Positions 51,331 through 62,400 of a stretch of DNA of 64,000 bases are shown here, one piece after another. Both the position numbers and the translations under genes were made by a program. Below the pieces are notes generated by a model. The model saw only the letters and a program-made list of their open reading frames with translations, did no database searches and was not told where the DNA came from. Origin of the DNA: Albula goreensis (taxonomy: Eukaryota; Chordata; Actinopteri; Albuliformes; Albulidae); contig CM040755.1 of assembly GCA_022829145.1 (NCBI GenBank), positions 9,433,063 through 9,497,062 of the forward strand. The letters are read 5' to 3'. How positions within the stretch are numbered: the first letter of the stretch is position 1; each line of letters begins with the position of its first letter.

Positions 51331-51400
51331 TCTCTCTCTCTTCTGTTTCTCTCTCTCTTTCTTTCTCACTCACTCCCATTTCTCTCTCCCTCTCTCTCTC
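51331..51400 (+). repeat. C/T simple-sequence tract
   Basis: Imperfect (CT)n with ttct and cact interruptions, followed by a short CA-rich stretch. Confidence 0.9.
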
Positions 51401-52719
51401 TTATACACGCACACATAAACACGCACATACATGAATGCACATACATTCTACACTAATGCACAACCTCTTTCAAAATTCCCATCTAGATTATATCTTTAGG
51501 ATGTAACTGAAGTTCCTCCCCTCCTTTGTGTGTGCAGGAATAAGATGATCTGAATTCATGCATCTAAGTGTGTGGCCTTACCCTCTGTCCACCTTGTAGA
51601 TTAGCCTGTCACTCTACACATGGGCGTCCCTTTAGAGTGCAGTAAACTCAAGGCTACAGTGAGAGGAATTCCTTTGGGGATCTCGATCCAGGGACACGTA
51701 CACTTTCATTTCATTTGTAAGGGCTTTCTGGGTGATGGTGGCCGCCCACTCTCCAGATGTGCCGTCTTGCAAGTTTCCGCTCAAGATTAAATTGCATTCT
51801 ACTTTTTTAGTGATGTCATCTGGCTCCACTTACTACAGATGCCCACAGACAGTGTTAAATCATGGGATCTGTCATTTTAGCATACATGACAGTGTGTATT
51901 TTACCTCCTGCTGAAGAATCATGGTGACCGAGATCAAAATTTCATTATGTGAAAAGCAGCTTATGGAAAATGACTTTAAATGATGCTAGAATTACATCCA
52001 TTACTGGAGAGTGATCAATGGCTTGTTAGTCTGAATGATATTGTGGACCAATCTGGAAATTTACTATCCTTTTCCCCATGAATGTTTTTTTTTTTAGGAA
52101 AACTATATCTTTATTCCTTAAAGTCCTAATGATCCTTCATCCTGTGAGCATGTGTTATATGTACTTAGTCGCGATATTGGATGTTTGAGTGTATATGAAC
52201 ATGTTTAGCTGAATGATCCCAGTCATGGGCGTCAGTTTGTTCTGAAAAGTGCTGGGGACAACGACGGGTTCAACTGACTAAAGGCTTTCAAAAAGTGGTG
52301 GGGACATGTCCCCAGTGTAAGTGATTTAAGTGATATCTGTTTTACATTCATTTTTACTGTCACCAGAGTATTTTTTCTAGTGATGTCCTTTTTACACAGA
52401 TTTTTATTTTGATCCAACTTATTTTTATGCATTAAAAATGAGACATGCAGTGCTGGATGTACACCTTTGTCTGTGTGTGTTATTCTGGAGTTATTACTAT
52501 GTTTACTGGGGTAAGGCTGATTCAGTGGCTGATGTGTTTGGTCCGCTGGTGAAATGATGGAGGAACATGGCACGTTGCGTAACGGCAGTGAAAGGTGACC
52601 CTCTCTCAGCTGCTCATCCATGGCCGCAGGTTCTCTCCCGTTGTGAATGACTCACCTGCTCCGTCTCCCAACACCCACAGCACTACACTTTACTTCTCAT
52701 GTGTTGTTTTAGTACAATC

Positions 52720-52960
52720 AGTTAATAGTAATAATGATAACAAACTTTATTTTTATAGCACCTTTCATGCAGAAATGGAGCTTAAAATGATGTATATAAA
52801 ATACAGTAATGTAAAAAATAAAGCACACAGGGTGAAAACAGGGGTAACAATGGAATACTGAAAAACAGGGAAAATGGTGAATAAAAGAATACATTCAGGA
52901 TTATGAATGCCAGTCAAAGTTGTTCGCAGAGTGCACTGAAAGTGAAAATATCTATATGGT
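52720..52960 (+). mobile_element. interspersed repeat related to the 30.9-kb copy
   Basis: aataatgataacaaacttta and tttttatagcacctttcatg resemble the start of the copy at 30895 (tttatatagcacctgttagg) and the usual fish form. The downstream part is diverged and its end is uncertain. Confidence 0.45.
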
Positions 52961-55118
52961 GCTAAACTTGATTTAGTTTTGCTGTCATTCAGGAAGCACT
53001 GCTTGAGGTCATTGTTTGAGGTATATTTTTAGATATATAATCTGTAACTGTATGAAACTGGCCAAGCGTACCTGACTGGCTTGCATGTGCTCTCCATCTG
53101 TGTTCACCATAGATTCTGAGAGGGCAGTTCACAAAACTGTGACATTAAATGACATCAGACGCCTCCTTTAATGTTAATTTATGCTTGTATTGCTGCTTTC
53201 AGTTAGCTCAGACCCACCTTTACATGAATAAATTCATGCAATTGGTTAGAAATGTTTGGTTAATTCTAAATATTTGGTTGGACATATGCCCCTGTACTGC
53301 ACTGTCTTCACCAGCGTTAGTGGAGAGATAACAGCCTGTCAAGGATAGATTCGCCTAACACCTCAGCATGAGCTGAATACACCCTTGACCAATCAGGTGT
53401 CTGTGACCCCCCTGTGCCAGCGCTTGGTCTGTGAGCCAAGGTGCAGGAATGGAGATGGCTTAGCTAGCAACCTGTCAGGTGAAGAGAAGCTATCAGTTAA
53501 CTGCATACATTGCGGAGGATGCTAGTTCTAGCCCTCCAAAAATTAAACTAGATAATAATATCAGGTATACTCATGATAGTGTATTCTCTTTTATATATCT
53601 TTGTTTGCAACAAGAGTGATAAAAATGTAGCATGGGGGCGAGCCATTAGACACTAATATAAACTGCTCTATTGGTGAGGATCAGCCAGCAAATTCAATGA
53701 ATCAGTGTGATACACTGAATAAGGAAGAAACTCCACACATTTAAGAGCACCGGTGAATCACTTCCCTGCAATATAGTCTTCTCCAAATTACATTTCCTCC
53801 TTAAAGATTCCCTTCCTTCATAATTGAAAATCTATCTTTTTATATGAGAAATAGCTGTAGGTACAACCTACTCCTTGCAACACATACACAAAAAAGGGTT
53901 TCCATGGCAATCCTTCACAGTGTAAAGATGCAAAAATGCACACTGGAGCAGACTTCCAAAAATGACACATTCAGTACAGAAGGTGTTAACTGTCATTTCC
54001 CATTATTTCAGCAAAAGCTTACATGTGCTCCAATTAAATCTCACATACACTGCTTTGCTTCCATTGCATTGCTCTTATTGTAATTGTGCAGTGTAATTGC
54101 TATGATCAACTGCCATTTCCCATTACTGAAGCCGCAAGATCATGAGTGATATTTGCGTAGCATCCAGCTTGATTTCGGTAATATATGCTTTGCATTACTG
54201 GCAATGCACTACAAAAACGTACAATTATTATTGCATCCTCCCGTGTCTCGTTGTGATTTCAGCTTCCATGATAAGTGACCTTTTGGAGCCTTTCCTATAG
54301 TGAATGAAAGATTAGAGCGGCCATTTCCATCCAGCAGGAGGGGTTTCCTGTGTGTACTCATCCTGTTATTAACACTTAAGAGCAGACCTGGGGGGTAAGA
54401 TCATTCAACAGTAAAATGCAATTCCCAGGCTTTCTGCCACTATTCTGAATAGATTGGTCAGCCCAAGTTTGTTACATAAGTGTGACGTAATTTATAGAAC
54501 ACTCCCAAAGTAACGTAAATGGAAAAGCAGCAGGCCGAAGTGAGACACTGGTTTCATCAATTATTAATGTCTTCTACATAATCAAACTGGGAAGCATGGG
54601 CATATTTCAGGTTAAATCAGCATCTGTCCACCTGAGAGCAGTGCATTGATAAGGGGGTTTTCATGCAGTGCTTGGATTTTTTTTTCTGCCATCAGCAGAA
54701 ACAGGTGAGATTTTGAGCAGTTATATTATGAAAGGTGTGCTGTCAGAGCATACAAGATTGTTTAAAATGTGAAATGAACCTCAGAAAAAAGAAGACACAC
54801 GAAACAGCCCTGAAACTCATTGCTGTCTGCCTTGAGAAAAAGGGCTCACAATTCAGCAACATTTGCGTTTGTGTCAGCTTCAAGCTAATGTTGCTTTTTC
54901 TGAATGCTCTATCATCTTAGCATGTATGTTGCCATGCTCTTTGTATATCCACTGTTGCAATGTTGAACCTTCTGACATGTCATCTGACATGTCTTGCGGT
55001 CACAGTCACTGCCATTGTTGCTCAACTATAGCTCTCTCCCTCTATCTGTAATGTTGGAGAGTGGTTCAATCATGGTCTCCAACTGAGTTCCTCCTCCTTG
55101 TTTGCTCCATCTTTAAAG

Positions 55119-55134
55119 TAGAGAGAGAGTGTGT

Positions 55135-55179
<45 letters not shown>

Positions 55180-55180
55180 G
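55119..55180 (+). repeat. GA microsatellite
   Basis: Two (GA)n runs separated by gtgtgtga and gaca: a purine tract of about 60 bases. Confidence 0.93.
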
Positions 55181-55499
55181 ATGGAGAACAGGGAAAATGA
55201 CAGGAGGTGAGAATCTCCACTCTGGATTGTGTGAGCTTATTCCTGTATTTGCTTTTTTCAGTTCTCTTTACTACTGCAAGCCCCAGATTTTCCACTCTGC
55301 AACCAATGTCCTATAGTTGGTGATTTTTGTCCTTTAAAAAAATCTGAAATGCTTGCAATACACTGGCTACCTTGCTATTACTTAATTACAGTGCACTGTG
55401 CATATTGTGTGTAGATTCAACATTTGCTTTGCAGTTTCTGTTCACACACTGTATATTCTCAGTACATGTTATCTACTCCCATATTTGCCCTTTGTTATT

Positions 55500-55690
55500 A
55501 TTGCTCATTCATATTGTAGAAGGTTTTATCCACAGTGACTTACAAGGTCATCGTGGCAAATTACACTAAAGTTCATATCACTGCAGCGACAGGAACAAGA
55601 AGAACATTGGTACAATACAGCCAGTAACAAAGCAAGTCAAAATCAAGATGAAATAAATCTGATAAATTAACACCTCATGACATATGTTAT
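55500..55690 (-). mobile_element. SINE-tail-like sequence, minus orientation
   Basis: aggttttatccacagtgact followed by tacaag is close to the reverse complement of the common fish SINE tail (cgctttggataaaa type). The tRNA-like head was not identified, so this may be a truncated copy. Confidence 0.4.
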
Positions 55691-57298
55691 TTTGATTATT
55701 CACAGAGCTCTTACCATTCTCCTTACAAGTAACTTGCCCACAACATAGTAATATAATATCTTAACAATAATTGTATTTGTTGGGGTCATTATAGAGTAAT
55801 ATTTGGGGTTTTCATCTTTTGATCATGAGATAATTATTTCAGAATTTTGATGTCACAAAATGGTTATTTTGATCTTCACATTATAAGATTCTTAAGACAG
55901 CAGTGTGATAATTACATTTACTGCCTGAAGTGAACATGTGTGAGCGTATAATTTCACTTGTGAGCATCTGAACTTACATGACACATGCCATTTCTGTTTT
56001 CACACGTGAAATTTCCAGATATGTGTGATCTCCAAACAAAGCAAACAACAGCTGCTATTTTTACATATGAAACTGTCCGTTTGAAATGTATCTTTTACAC
56101 TCTTTTCCAGTGACAACATGAGGTGCAAAACTGTGTAAGGCATACAGGGGATACTGTAGCTTATCAGATGAAGGGGGCTGACTATGTGATCAGATGTAGA
56201 GAGTGGATTTCGTGGTGATTTGACCAGAACACAGTGGTTAACAACCCTAATCTATGTGTGCTATGGCAACTTTAATGACCACAGAGAGTCAGGAATGAGG
56301 GTTACCTTCATCACTGAGCTCCACTGAAACAATGGATTTGACTAACAATTTGTGCACGTTAGATGATTCAGTTGGCTACTGATCTCATCCTCTCTATTTC
56401 ACTCCCCAAGTAAAAAAGAGTGTTGCTTTTGGATCTCTGGATTCCCACACACTTTATATCCGTAGGAGTGACCTTATATTGTGAGTGCCTTGTATTAAAG
56501 CACAGGGTGAAAGCAAAATAGTATTGGTTTCTAGGCTGGCAAATTTGAAAGTGCGTAATTGTAGGCTACGTAACACTGTATGATTTGTTTTTGTACATGC
56601 ACAAAAAATGTACTGGAACTGAAATTTGTTGTGAATGTCAGAAATTTTGGATCGTATGTTGCTCTTATATGTGATTTTTTTAGTTGGAAAAAGAAATCAA
56701 AATGTTGTAAGTACTACAGAAGATGATTCTCTACTGCCCCCTTGTGGATATGCTTTGCAACACTGAAGCCTCCCATTAAAACACAGGAATGCAGGAAATT
56801 AACAAAGAATAACATGTCTTGTGTTGAATGCTGTTCCAAGCTACAATTATGTTTAAGTTAATTTTGTTTTCATACATGCAGCATTATTCAATCACTGTTA
56901 CTAATTTCGAAATCAAACTTTTATTGCAGCAAAATGCTAATAGGAGACAGGCACTATCCTGGAATCTGGTATTCCACTGGAAGGGCTCAAGTGAGGCAGG
57001 TTCAGTTGTTGTTCAAAAATAGAAGTACCAGCTGTCACTTTTAAGAGCAATTTTAGTCAGATGACAGCCATTGTCACAGCCATTGTTGTTCATGTAATGT
57101 TCTCTCCCCCCACCCATAGAGTGGAGGGCGTTGCTATCATAACCTCCTACTGAGTCCCTCTTCCTCACTTGCACCCTGTTTGAGTGCCAAGTAAGAGGAG
57201 ATGTCTGCACCTACTGGCCTGGCATGTTGTCCCTGATCAAGTATTTATTTTCACATGGAAGTACGGCAGGGATCAGAAAGGGTTTGTGATACGAGTAT

Positions 57299-57322
57299 GT
57301 GTGTGTGTGTGTGTGTCTTTAC

Positions 57323-57378
<56 letters not shown>
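57299..57378 (+). repeat. GT then GA compound microsatellite
   Basis: (GT)9 at 57299-57316 is followed after six bases by about 28 GA units (57323-57378), a long pure purine strand. Confidence 0.96.
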
Positions 57379-57381
<3 letters not shown>

Positions 57382-57546
57382 AGGGGCAGGAGGGGGATGG
57401 GAAACACAGAAGGGAGAGTGAAAGGGAGATATGTGTGTGTGTGTGTGTATGTTGGGGGGGAGGAGTGAGGGGGGAGTGTGTGTGAGAAAGAGAGAGAATT
57501 CAGTTGCCTTGGTGTCAGTTATCGCAAATATCATGTGGAACTGTCT

Positions 57547-57547
<1 letters not shown>

Positions 57548-57593
<46 letters not shown>

Positions 57594-57662
57594 CGTGCGT
57601 GCGTGTGTGTGGGTTTGTTTGTGTGTGTGTTTTTTTGTGAGCGTGTGTGTATGTGTGTATGC
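57548..57662 (+). repeat. GT-rich microsatellite
   Basis: About 20 GT units, then gcgtgcgtgcgtgcg, then interrupted GT to 57662. A smaller GT run sits at 57432-57448. Confidence 0.95.
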
Positions 57663-57786
57663 GCTCAGACTCATGGTGAGCACAGATGAGGGCTAATTAC
57701 ACTGTGAGCAGGTTACAGGCTGCAGCTGGTCAAACCCCCTAATCTGACTACAGCTATTGCTCCATGCAACATGAGGATACAGCCCT

Positions 57787-57902
57787 CACACAAACACACA
57801 CATGTACACATACACACATATATACACACATGCGCGCACACACACACTCGCAGACACGCACACAAACATGTACACATACCCTCACGTGCGGACACACACA
57901 TA
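57787..57902 (+). repeat. CA-rich microsatellite, inverted relative to the GT tract
   Basis: Interrupted (CA)n with atgt, tata and gcgc breaks over about 115 bases. It is complementary in sense to the GT tract ending 125 bases upstream, so the two could pair. Confidence 0.9.
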
Positions 57903-58270
57903 CGAATAACCATACGTACACGCACAGTTGGCACATTCCATATACCAGGATGTGAGAGCTCAACTGCAGTGAAATCTGCTTTCTATTTGTATGTTGAAAT
58001 ATAATGAAAACATTAGCATGTTCATAATGAAAATAACTCATTTGTATGTGTGAATATTATTAGTTCAATATCAAATATATTTTTTTGCAAAAAGCCATGA
58101 CCCTCATTGTGTAGAATTTCTTTGTTATATGCTGCTATATCCATTATATTTTGCATTCCATTGTCCTCAGAGATAATCACTGCCATGTAGTCATATAACA
58201 TGTACTGAGTGGTATATTAAATTTCTCTCATATTCATGTTCTCATATGAAGCATTGCTCTTTTTTCCTAG

Positions 58271-58337
58271 GTGGCCATTATAGCAGGCAACTTTGAACTG
58301 GCAGAGTTAATTAAGAACCACAAAGAGACTGACATAG
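58271..58337 (+). CDS. shank2: shank2 coding exon 9: ankyrin repeat 7, last exon in window
   Basis: The acceptor is ctcttttttcctag and the donor is atag|gtaagt, both strong. The exon is 67 bp and encodes residues 369-390 plus the first base of the next codon (phase 1). VAIIAGNFELAELIKNHKET closes the ankyrin block, followed by DI. In SHANK2 the next residues should be VPFRE, whose first codon would begin with this exon's final G. I did not find that continuation before the window ends, so the next intron is at least 5.6 kb. Intron 8 before it is 10.8 kb, the longest here. Confidence 0.95.
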
Positions 58338-58959
58338 GTAAGTGAGTTATTTCTTTCTGTCCCTGGGTTTGTGTAAGCCATCTCCACATGCACACAATGC
58401 AATGGATATGACAGCAGAGGAATGCATTTGAATTTCAAATTGCTCGTTAATAGAGTGTTAAGGAAAATAAATCACATCCGCAAGGCTGACTGAGAGACGC
58501 CTGATTGATTGTGGTGTTGAGTGTGAAATGTGTGCCAGTGGAGCCCTGCTGTAGGAGAGTGTGTCACCTCTGTGTACATGAGAGAGCAGGGGGGCCTTGA
58601 TGGGATTTGGTTTTCCCCTCCGTTTCGCTTGGCGACCAGAGCCAAGCCAGCGAGGATTAATGTGCATATATCAGGAAAATCCCAAGTCCCCCAGGTGACA
58701 TCCCACAAAGACCGAATGGAGTAAAAAGAGGTTCTTCGGTGTCCGTTGGAAGTGGGCCCTGAAAAACCCACAGGAAGAGATCATCGGACCAGTTAGCCCT
58801 TCCTAATTTTGCGTTCTGTCAGTTTAAGCCCCAATTAAACTATTTCACACAGAGTGTAAGGTTAAGCGGGACGGATTACAGTCAGCAGACAAATAAATGA
58901 AAAAAAGGAGAAAAAAAGCAAAAGAAAAAAAAATGTAATCTGCAATTGTTTCCCAGCTT

Positions 58960-59290
58960 CCCCGCAGCTGTCCCGCGCCAAATGAAATGTGACGCAGGAT
59001 TAGCGAGCATCTGCTTAGCGACAGCTAGTATGGACTCTGTAGGATGGGGCTGGCAGAACCAGGGGCCCGAGCGGGCATGAGAGCTCACCTTTACGCGCGT
59101 GTCGTTCGCCCGAGTCCTGCGCATCCTTCAAGATGATGGCCTGGTAGCGTCCACCACCGCGTCCTCACGGATAAGCCCACCGCTTTTTCAGTTTTTCTCC
59201 ATCTTCCGAATCTTCCCGGTCTGTGATGGGACATATTCTCGAGAGGATTATCGGCCATGGGTTGCGCCTGCTCCACAGCAGAGAAAGGTT
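58960..59290. promoter_or_regulatory. CpG-rich, exon-like block in shank2 intron 9
   Basis: CpGs are frequent (ttacgcgcgtgtcgttcgcc, accaccgcgtcctcacgg). There is a strong donor on the minus strand (aaag|gtgagc, exon end 59089). On the plus strand there is a plausible acceptor (cgctttttcag) and a weak donor (aaag|gttggt near 59287). Joined to exon 9 on the plus strand, the reading frame would meet a stop within 12 codons. It could be a regulatory element, an antisense first exon or a truncating exon. Confidence 0.2.
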
Positions 59291-60862
59291 GGTACACTCC
59301 CGAAAACTCCCAGAGAGCCCTTCTTCAATTTGTGGGAGATGTTTCAGGTTATCGTGTCCAACAGGCTATTGGGGGGCGGGGGGTCTGTTTGAGGCACAAG
59401 GGTTTGATGTGAGCAGGCCATTTCTCCCATACCAGGTTCTGATCTACAGTATGCAAAAGAGGAACTGGGGTGAAGCATTTTGGCAGTAAAAATTGTTTTT
59501 CCCAGTGCATTGCATCATTAATTGCCATAGAGAGGTCCGCCCATGTTTAATTACCACTGAACTTGGAGTTATTAAGCGCAATACTGCACGTTCCAACCTA
59601 GCAGCAGCACCTCCTGCTCTTTCCTGCATGTCCATTCAGAATGTGCAATGCAGTGCTTTTACAGGATGGAATTAGATATCCCGAATTGTTTTTCATTTGG
59701 ATATTTACAGGATGTATTTTTTTTAGAAATATTAATTGGTATGAAATACCATTCTGAAGCATTTATTGAATTTCTCTGCAATATTTTTTTTTAATAATAA
59801 GACGACAGAATAAAACATGTTTCAGTACAATGCAGTTTCATGAATATCTCACCCACACTTAGCACAGTGTATTTAGTCAGACCGTCATTTAGTTTACTAT
59901 GAGAGTGGTATTATTGTCTGGGAGGAGGGAAGTATCATATCAACTTGAAACAAAGGTGCCATCACTCAGTGACATAAATTACATAAATTTCAGTCAAATA
60001 AATTACAGTGAGGCAGATGCCTTTCAAAATATCAGTTGCACATCCATGGACATTGCTACGTGCCATTCTGTACTGTTAGTATACATTATTTTCTGGATGG
60101 AAAATGTGAACACAAGGCTTGCAAGCTGTTCCACATGAATTATGACACAGTAATTTATTGACCATATTAATTATGAATATAATCCGGAAGCCTCTTTGTG
60201 TCGTCTTAGTTGGATGCTAACTAAATGCCACTGTGCACACCTTATCGAGAAAGCCTGTCATTGATCCCAGGTTTCCATCAGCTTTCTGGTATTCTGTATT
60301 TCCGGTCAAATGTTACATCTTTGTTCATCAAATGTATAAAGCTGCCACCAAAACAGTGCACAAAAGGCATGCTTTGTCTCATATAGTTATGCCAAATGAC
60401 TTTACCCCTTACTTTGCCCCAAAGCGGGGTTTGTTCCTTGCGGCCCTCCCCCTGCTCCCTCCCCACCCCCCAGGCCTAGCATGTAAGACAATGGAGTTCT
60501 CCATCGGAGTTCTACTTCTTAAAATGCATTTCATCCTTACTTACACCAACTTATACTACAGATTTGAAGGTGTGCTAGTAAAAAGATGCCATTATCTATC
60601 AACACATCCATATCCACATACACATCTACTGCAGAACGAGTTAACAATGTGGTTTTTATGCAGATATGATGTAATGTCTCTGACTGAATGCACTATATGT
60701 TGATCTTACAACCACATGTCTTTCATCTGTCTTTGGTGTCTGTTTTGCCTTTGTGGCTTCCAGCCCCAACAAAAATTTCAAAGCTGTGTTTCTGTGCTCC
60801 ACCTTGCTTTATGTCCCTTATCTTCTGCCCACTGCAGGATAACTTCCTTCTAATTACAAAAG

Positions 60863-61310
60863 TACAATTCCACTGCTGCAGACACCAAGCCAACATAATT
60901 ACACCTCCCCATCCCCTCCTGCAAAGTACCATTCCCCTTTTCTTAAAAAAAAATGTACAGTTCCACTCCCACATAAGACACCTGAAAAATACTATTCCCT
61001 GTTTCATGAATGTACAATTCCGCTACCACACGAGCCAAACAATTTAAAATTTAACAATACCATTGGCCTTTTTACATATGTAAAATTGCCCTATCACACA
61101 AGCCAAACCATCTAACAGATTTCCACCTCCCCATCCCCCATCCCTGCAAAATACTATTCCCCTTATTGCAAATGTCTAATTCAACTAGCACATACACCAA
61201 ATCGTGTAAAATATTTACACATGCCCTATCTCCCCTGCCTGCAGTATTACAGTCCCCCTTATTACACATGCACAGTTCCTCTACCACACACATCACGTCA
61301 CTCTGTGTAA
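60863..61310. repeat. degenerate tandem repeat, about six copies of 57-96 bases
   Basis: Copies start near 60863, 60956, 61013, 61081, 61175 and 61271. Each opens with a form of tacaattccact, followed by accacac..agccaaac, often cacctccccatcccc, and closing with ctattcccctta then a short A/T run ending in atg. Length variation comes from loss of the middle C-rich section in some copies. Confidence 0.7.
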
Positions 61311-61679
61311 CATATAAACGCCTCCCCCGATATCAGCCTGGTGTCTCATGCTAACAGCACACACTGGAGCTGACCTACATAGATAATGACTGTGCTAGGA
61401 AAAATGAGCATTAGAGACACTCACATACATACACACATATAAATGTATTTACACACATGACTGCATATACATGTACTAACATGTGCATAAAATTACACAC
61501 AGAGGTATAGTCACACACACACACACGTACACACATGTAAGAAAGGAGAAAGTGTCATTTATTTTTGGATTGTCTATTTCCTGTAGCATTCTTCAGGAAA
61601 AGCAATTTTGTACATTTTTACTGTTGAATACACTACATCAAACATGATGACAGAGGTATATGTTATATGTTTTTCCTAA

Positions 61680-61681
<2 letters not shown>

Positions 61682-61736
<55 letters not shown>
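61682..61736. repeat. AT microsatellite
   Basis: About 27 uninterrupted TA units. Confidence 0.97.
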
Positions 61737-61739
<3 letters not shown>

Positions 61740-62079
61740 AAAATCTTATGTAATATAAATATTATAATGTTTAGCACACAAATGGAATCACCAAAACATC
61801 AAAATGAAAACACCAAATTAAACCAATTTCCATATCATGGAAACACCGAACAAGGAACATCTCCATCAGGAAAGAGGAACAGTGATTGAAATTCAAAGCT
61901 CAGTGACACGGATGGATTGACAACTGACACATTACTTGCTAAAAACCACCAAAAAATGACAGAACTGCATGTGCACAAAGCTGCCCCAGTCTCAATAAAA
62001 ATATATGTTGTAAGCGTAACAAATCTGATATTTTTGGTATGCCATTTGGAACAATAGAGCGAGAATTCATGACCTGGCA

Positions 62080-62400
62080 TAATAAGAACAAAACCTGGAC
62101 TCTCTGAGCAGCAGAAGATAGTAATAATGTCTGGTGAGCTGTATTTTACTCTTTTTCTTGCATCTGGGCAAGTTTATGTTTAGAAAAAGCCAAAGGAACC
62201 TTCAACCCACATTTGCCTGTTCCCAACTGTTAAACATTGTGGTGGGTCTGTTATGGCATGTGCAGCCAAAGAATATGAAGCCATTTTTGGCAATCAGGGG
62301 CACCCTATGGTGCAAACATTGCTTCTTCAAGATGGTTCCATATTCCAGGATGATATTATGCAGATTCAAGAGTGGTTTCTGTAACACCAGGATAAAGTCA
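62080..62400 (+). pseudogene. decayed Tc1/mariner transposase fragment
   Basis: In one frame 62224-62380 reads PTVKHCGGSVMA, then a gap of about 20 residues, then a segment with SIFQDDIMQIQEWF, ending at TAA near 62383. Tc1-like transposases carry TVKHGGGSVMVWG and FQDDNAPIH..WF at the same spacing, the latter including the second catalytic Asp of the DDE triad. The preceding bases (KAKGTFNPHLPVP) fit as well, but stops interrupt the frame further upstream. The N-terminal DNA-binding region and the final acidic residue are not recognisable, so this is a dead copy. Element ends were not found. Confidence 0.65.

Larger units (their letters stand above)
47428..58270 (+). other. shank2: shank2 intron 8 (10.8 kb)
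   Basis: The longest complete intron in the window. It contains GA tracts (47957-47989, 55119-55180), a GT tract (50635-50662), a C/T tract (51331-51400), an interspersed repeat (52720-52960), a SINE-like tail (55500-55690) and the simple-sequence cluster 57299-57902. No coding sequence was recognised. Confidence 0.9.
23290..58337 (+). other. shank2: shank2 gene, 5' coding part (nine exons), incomplete at 3' end
   Basis: This span holds the N-terminal half of a SHANK-family postsynaptic scaffold gene. SHANK proteins sit in the postsynaptic density of excitatory synapses. They link receptor complexes (through GKAP/SAPAP on the PDZ domain) to Homer and actin regulators, and form sheets through the C-terminal SAM domain. 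Joined exons give 390 codons: acidic leader (about 1-53), SPN domain (about 54-146), then ankyrin repeats (about 162-390). Assignment to SHANK2 rather than SHANK1 or SHANK3 rests on the leader starting MPRSPTSSEDEMAQSFSDYS, on KNHKETDI at the end of the repeats, and on NSQTPFQ where paralogues have NSQTAFQ (comparison from memory). Exons lie at 23290-23517, 27296-27499, 27830-27901, 30588-30696, 37143-37294, 37646-37813, 40530-40646, 47350-47427 and 58271-58337. SH3, PDZ and SAM exons must lie past the window. Fish often carry two copies, and I cannot say which one this is. Confidence 0.95.
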
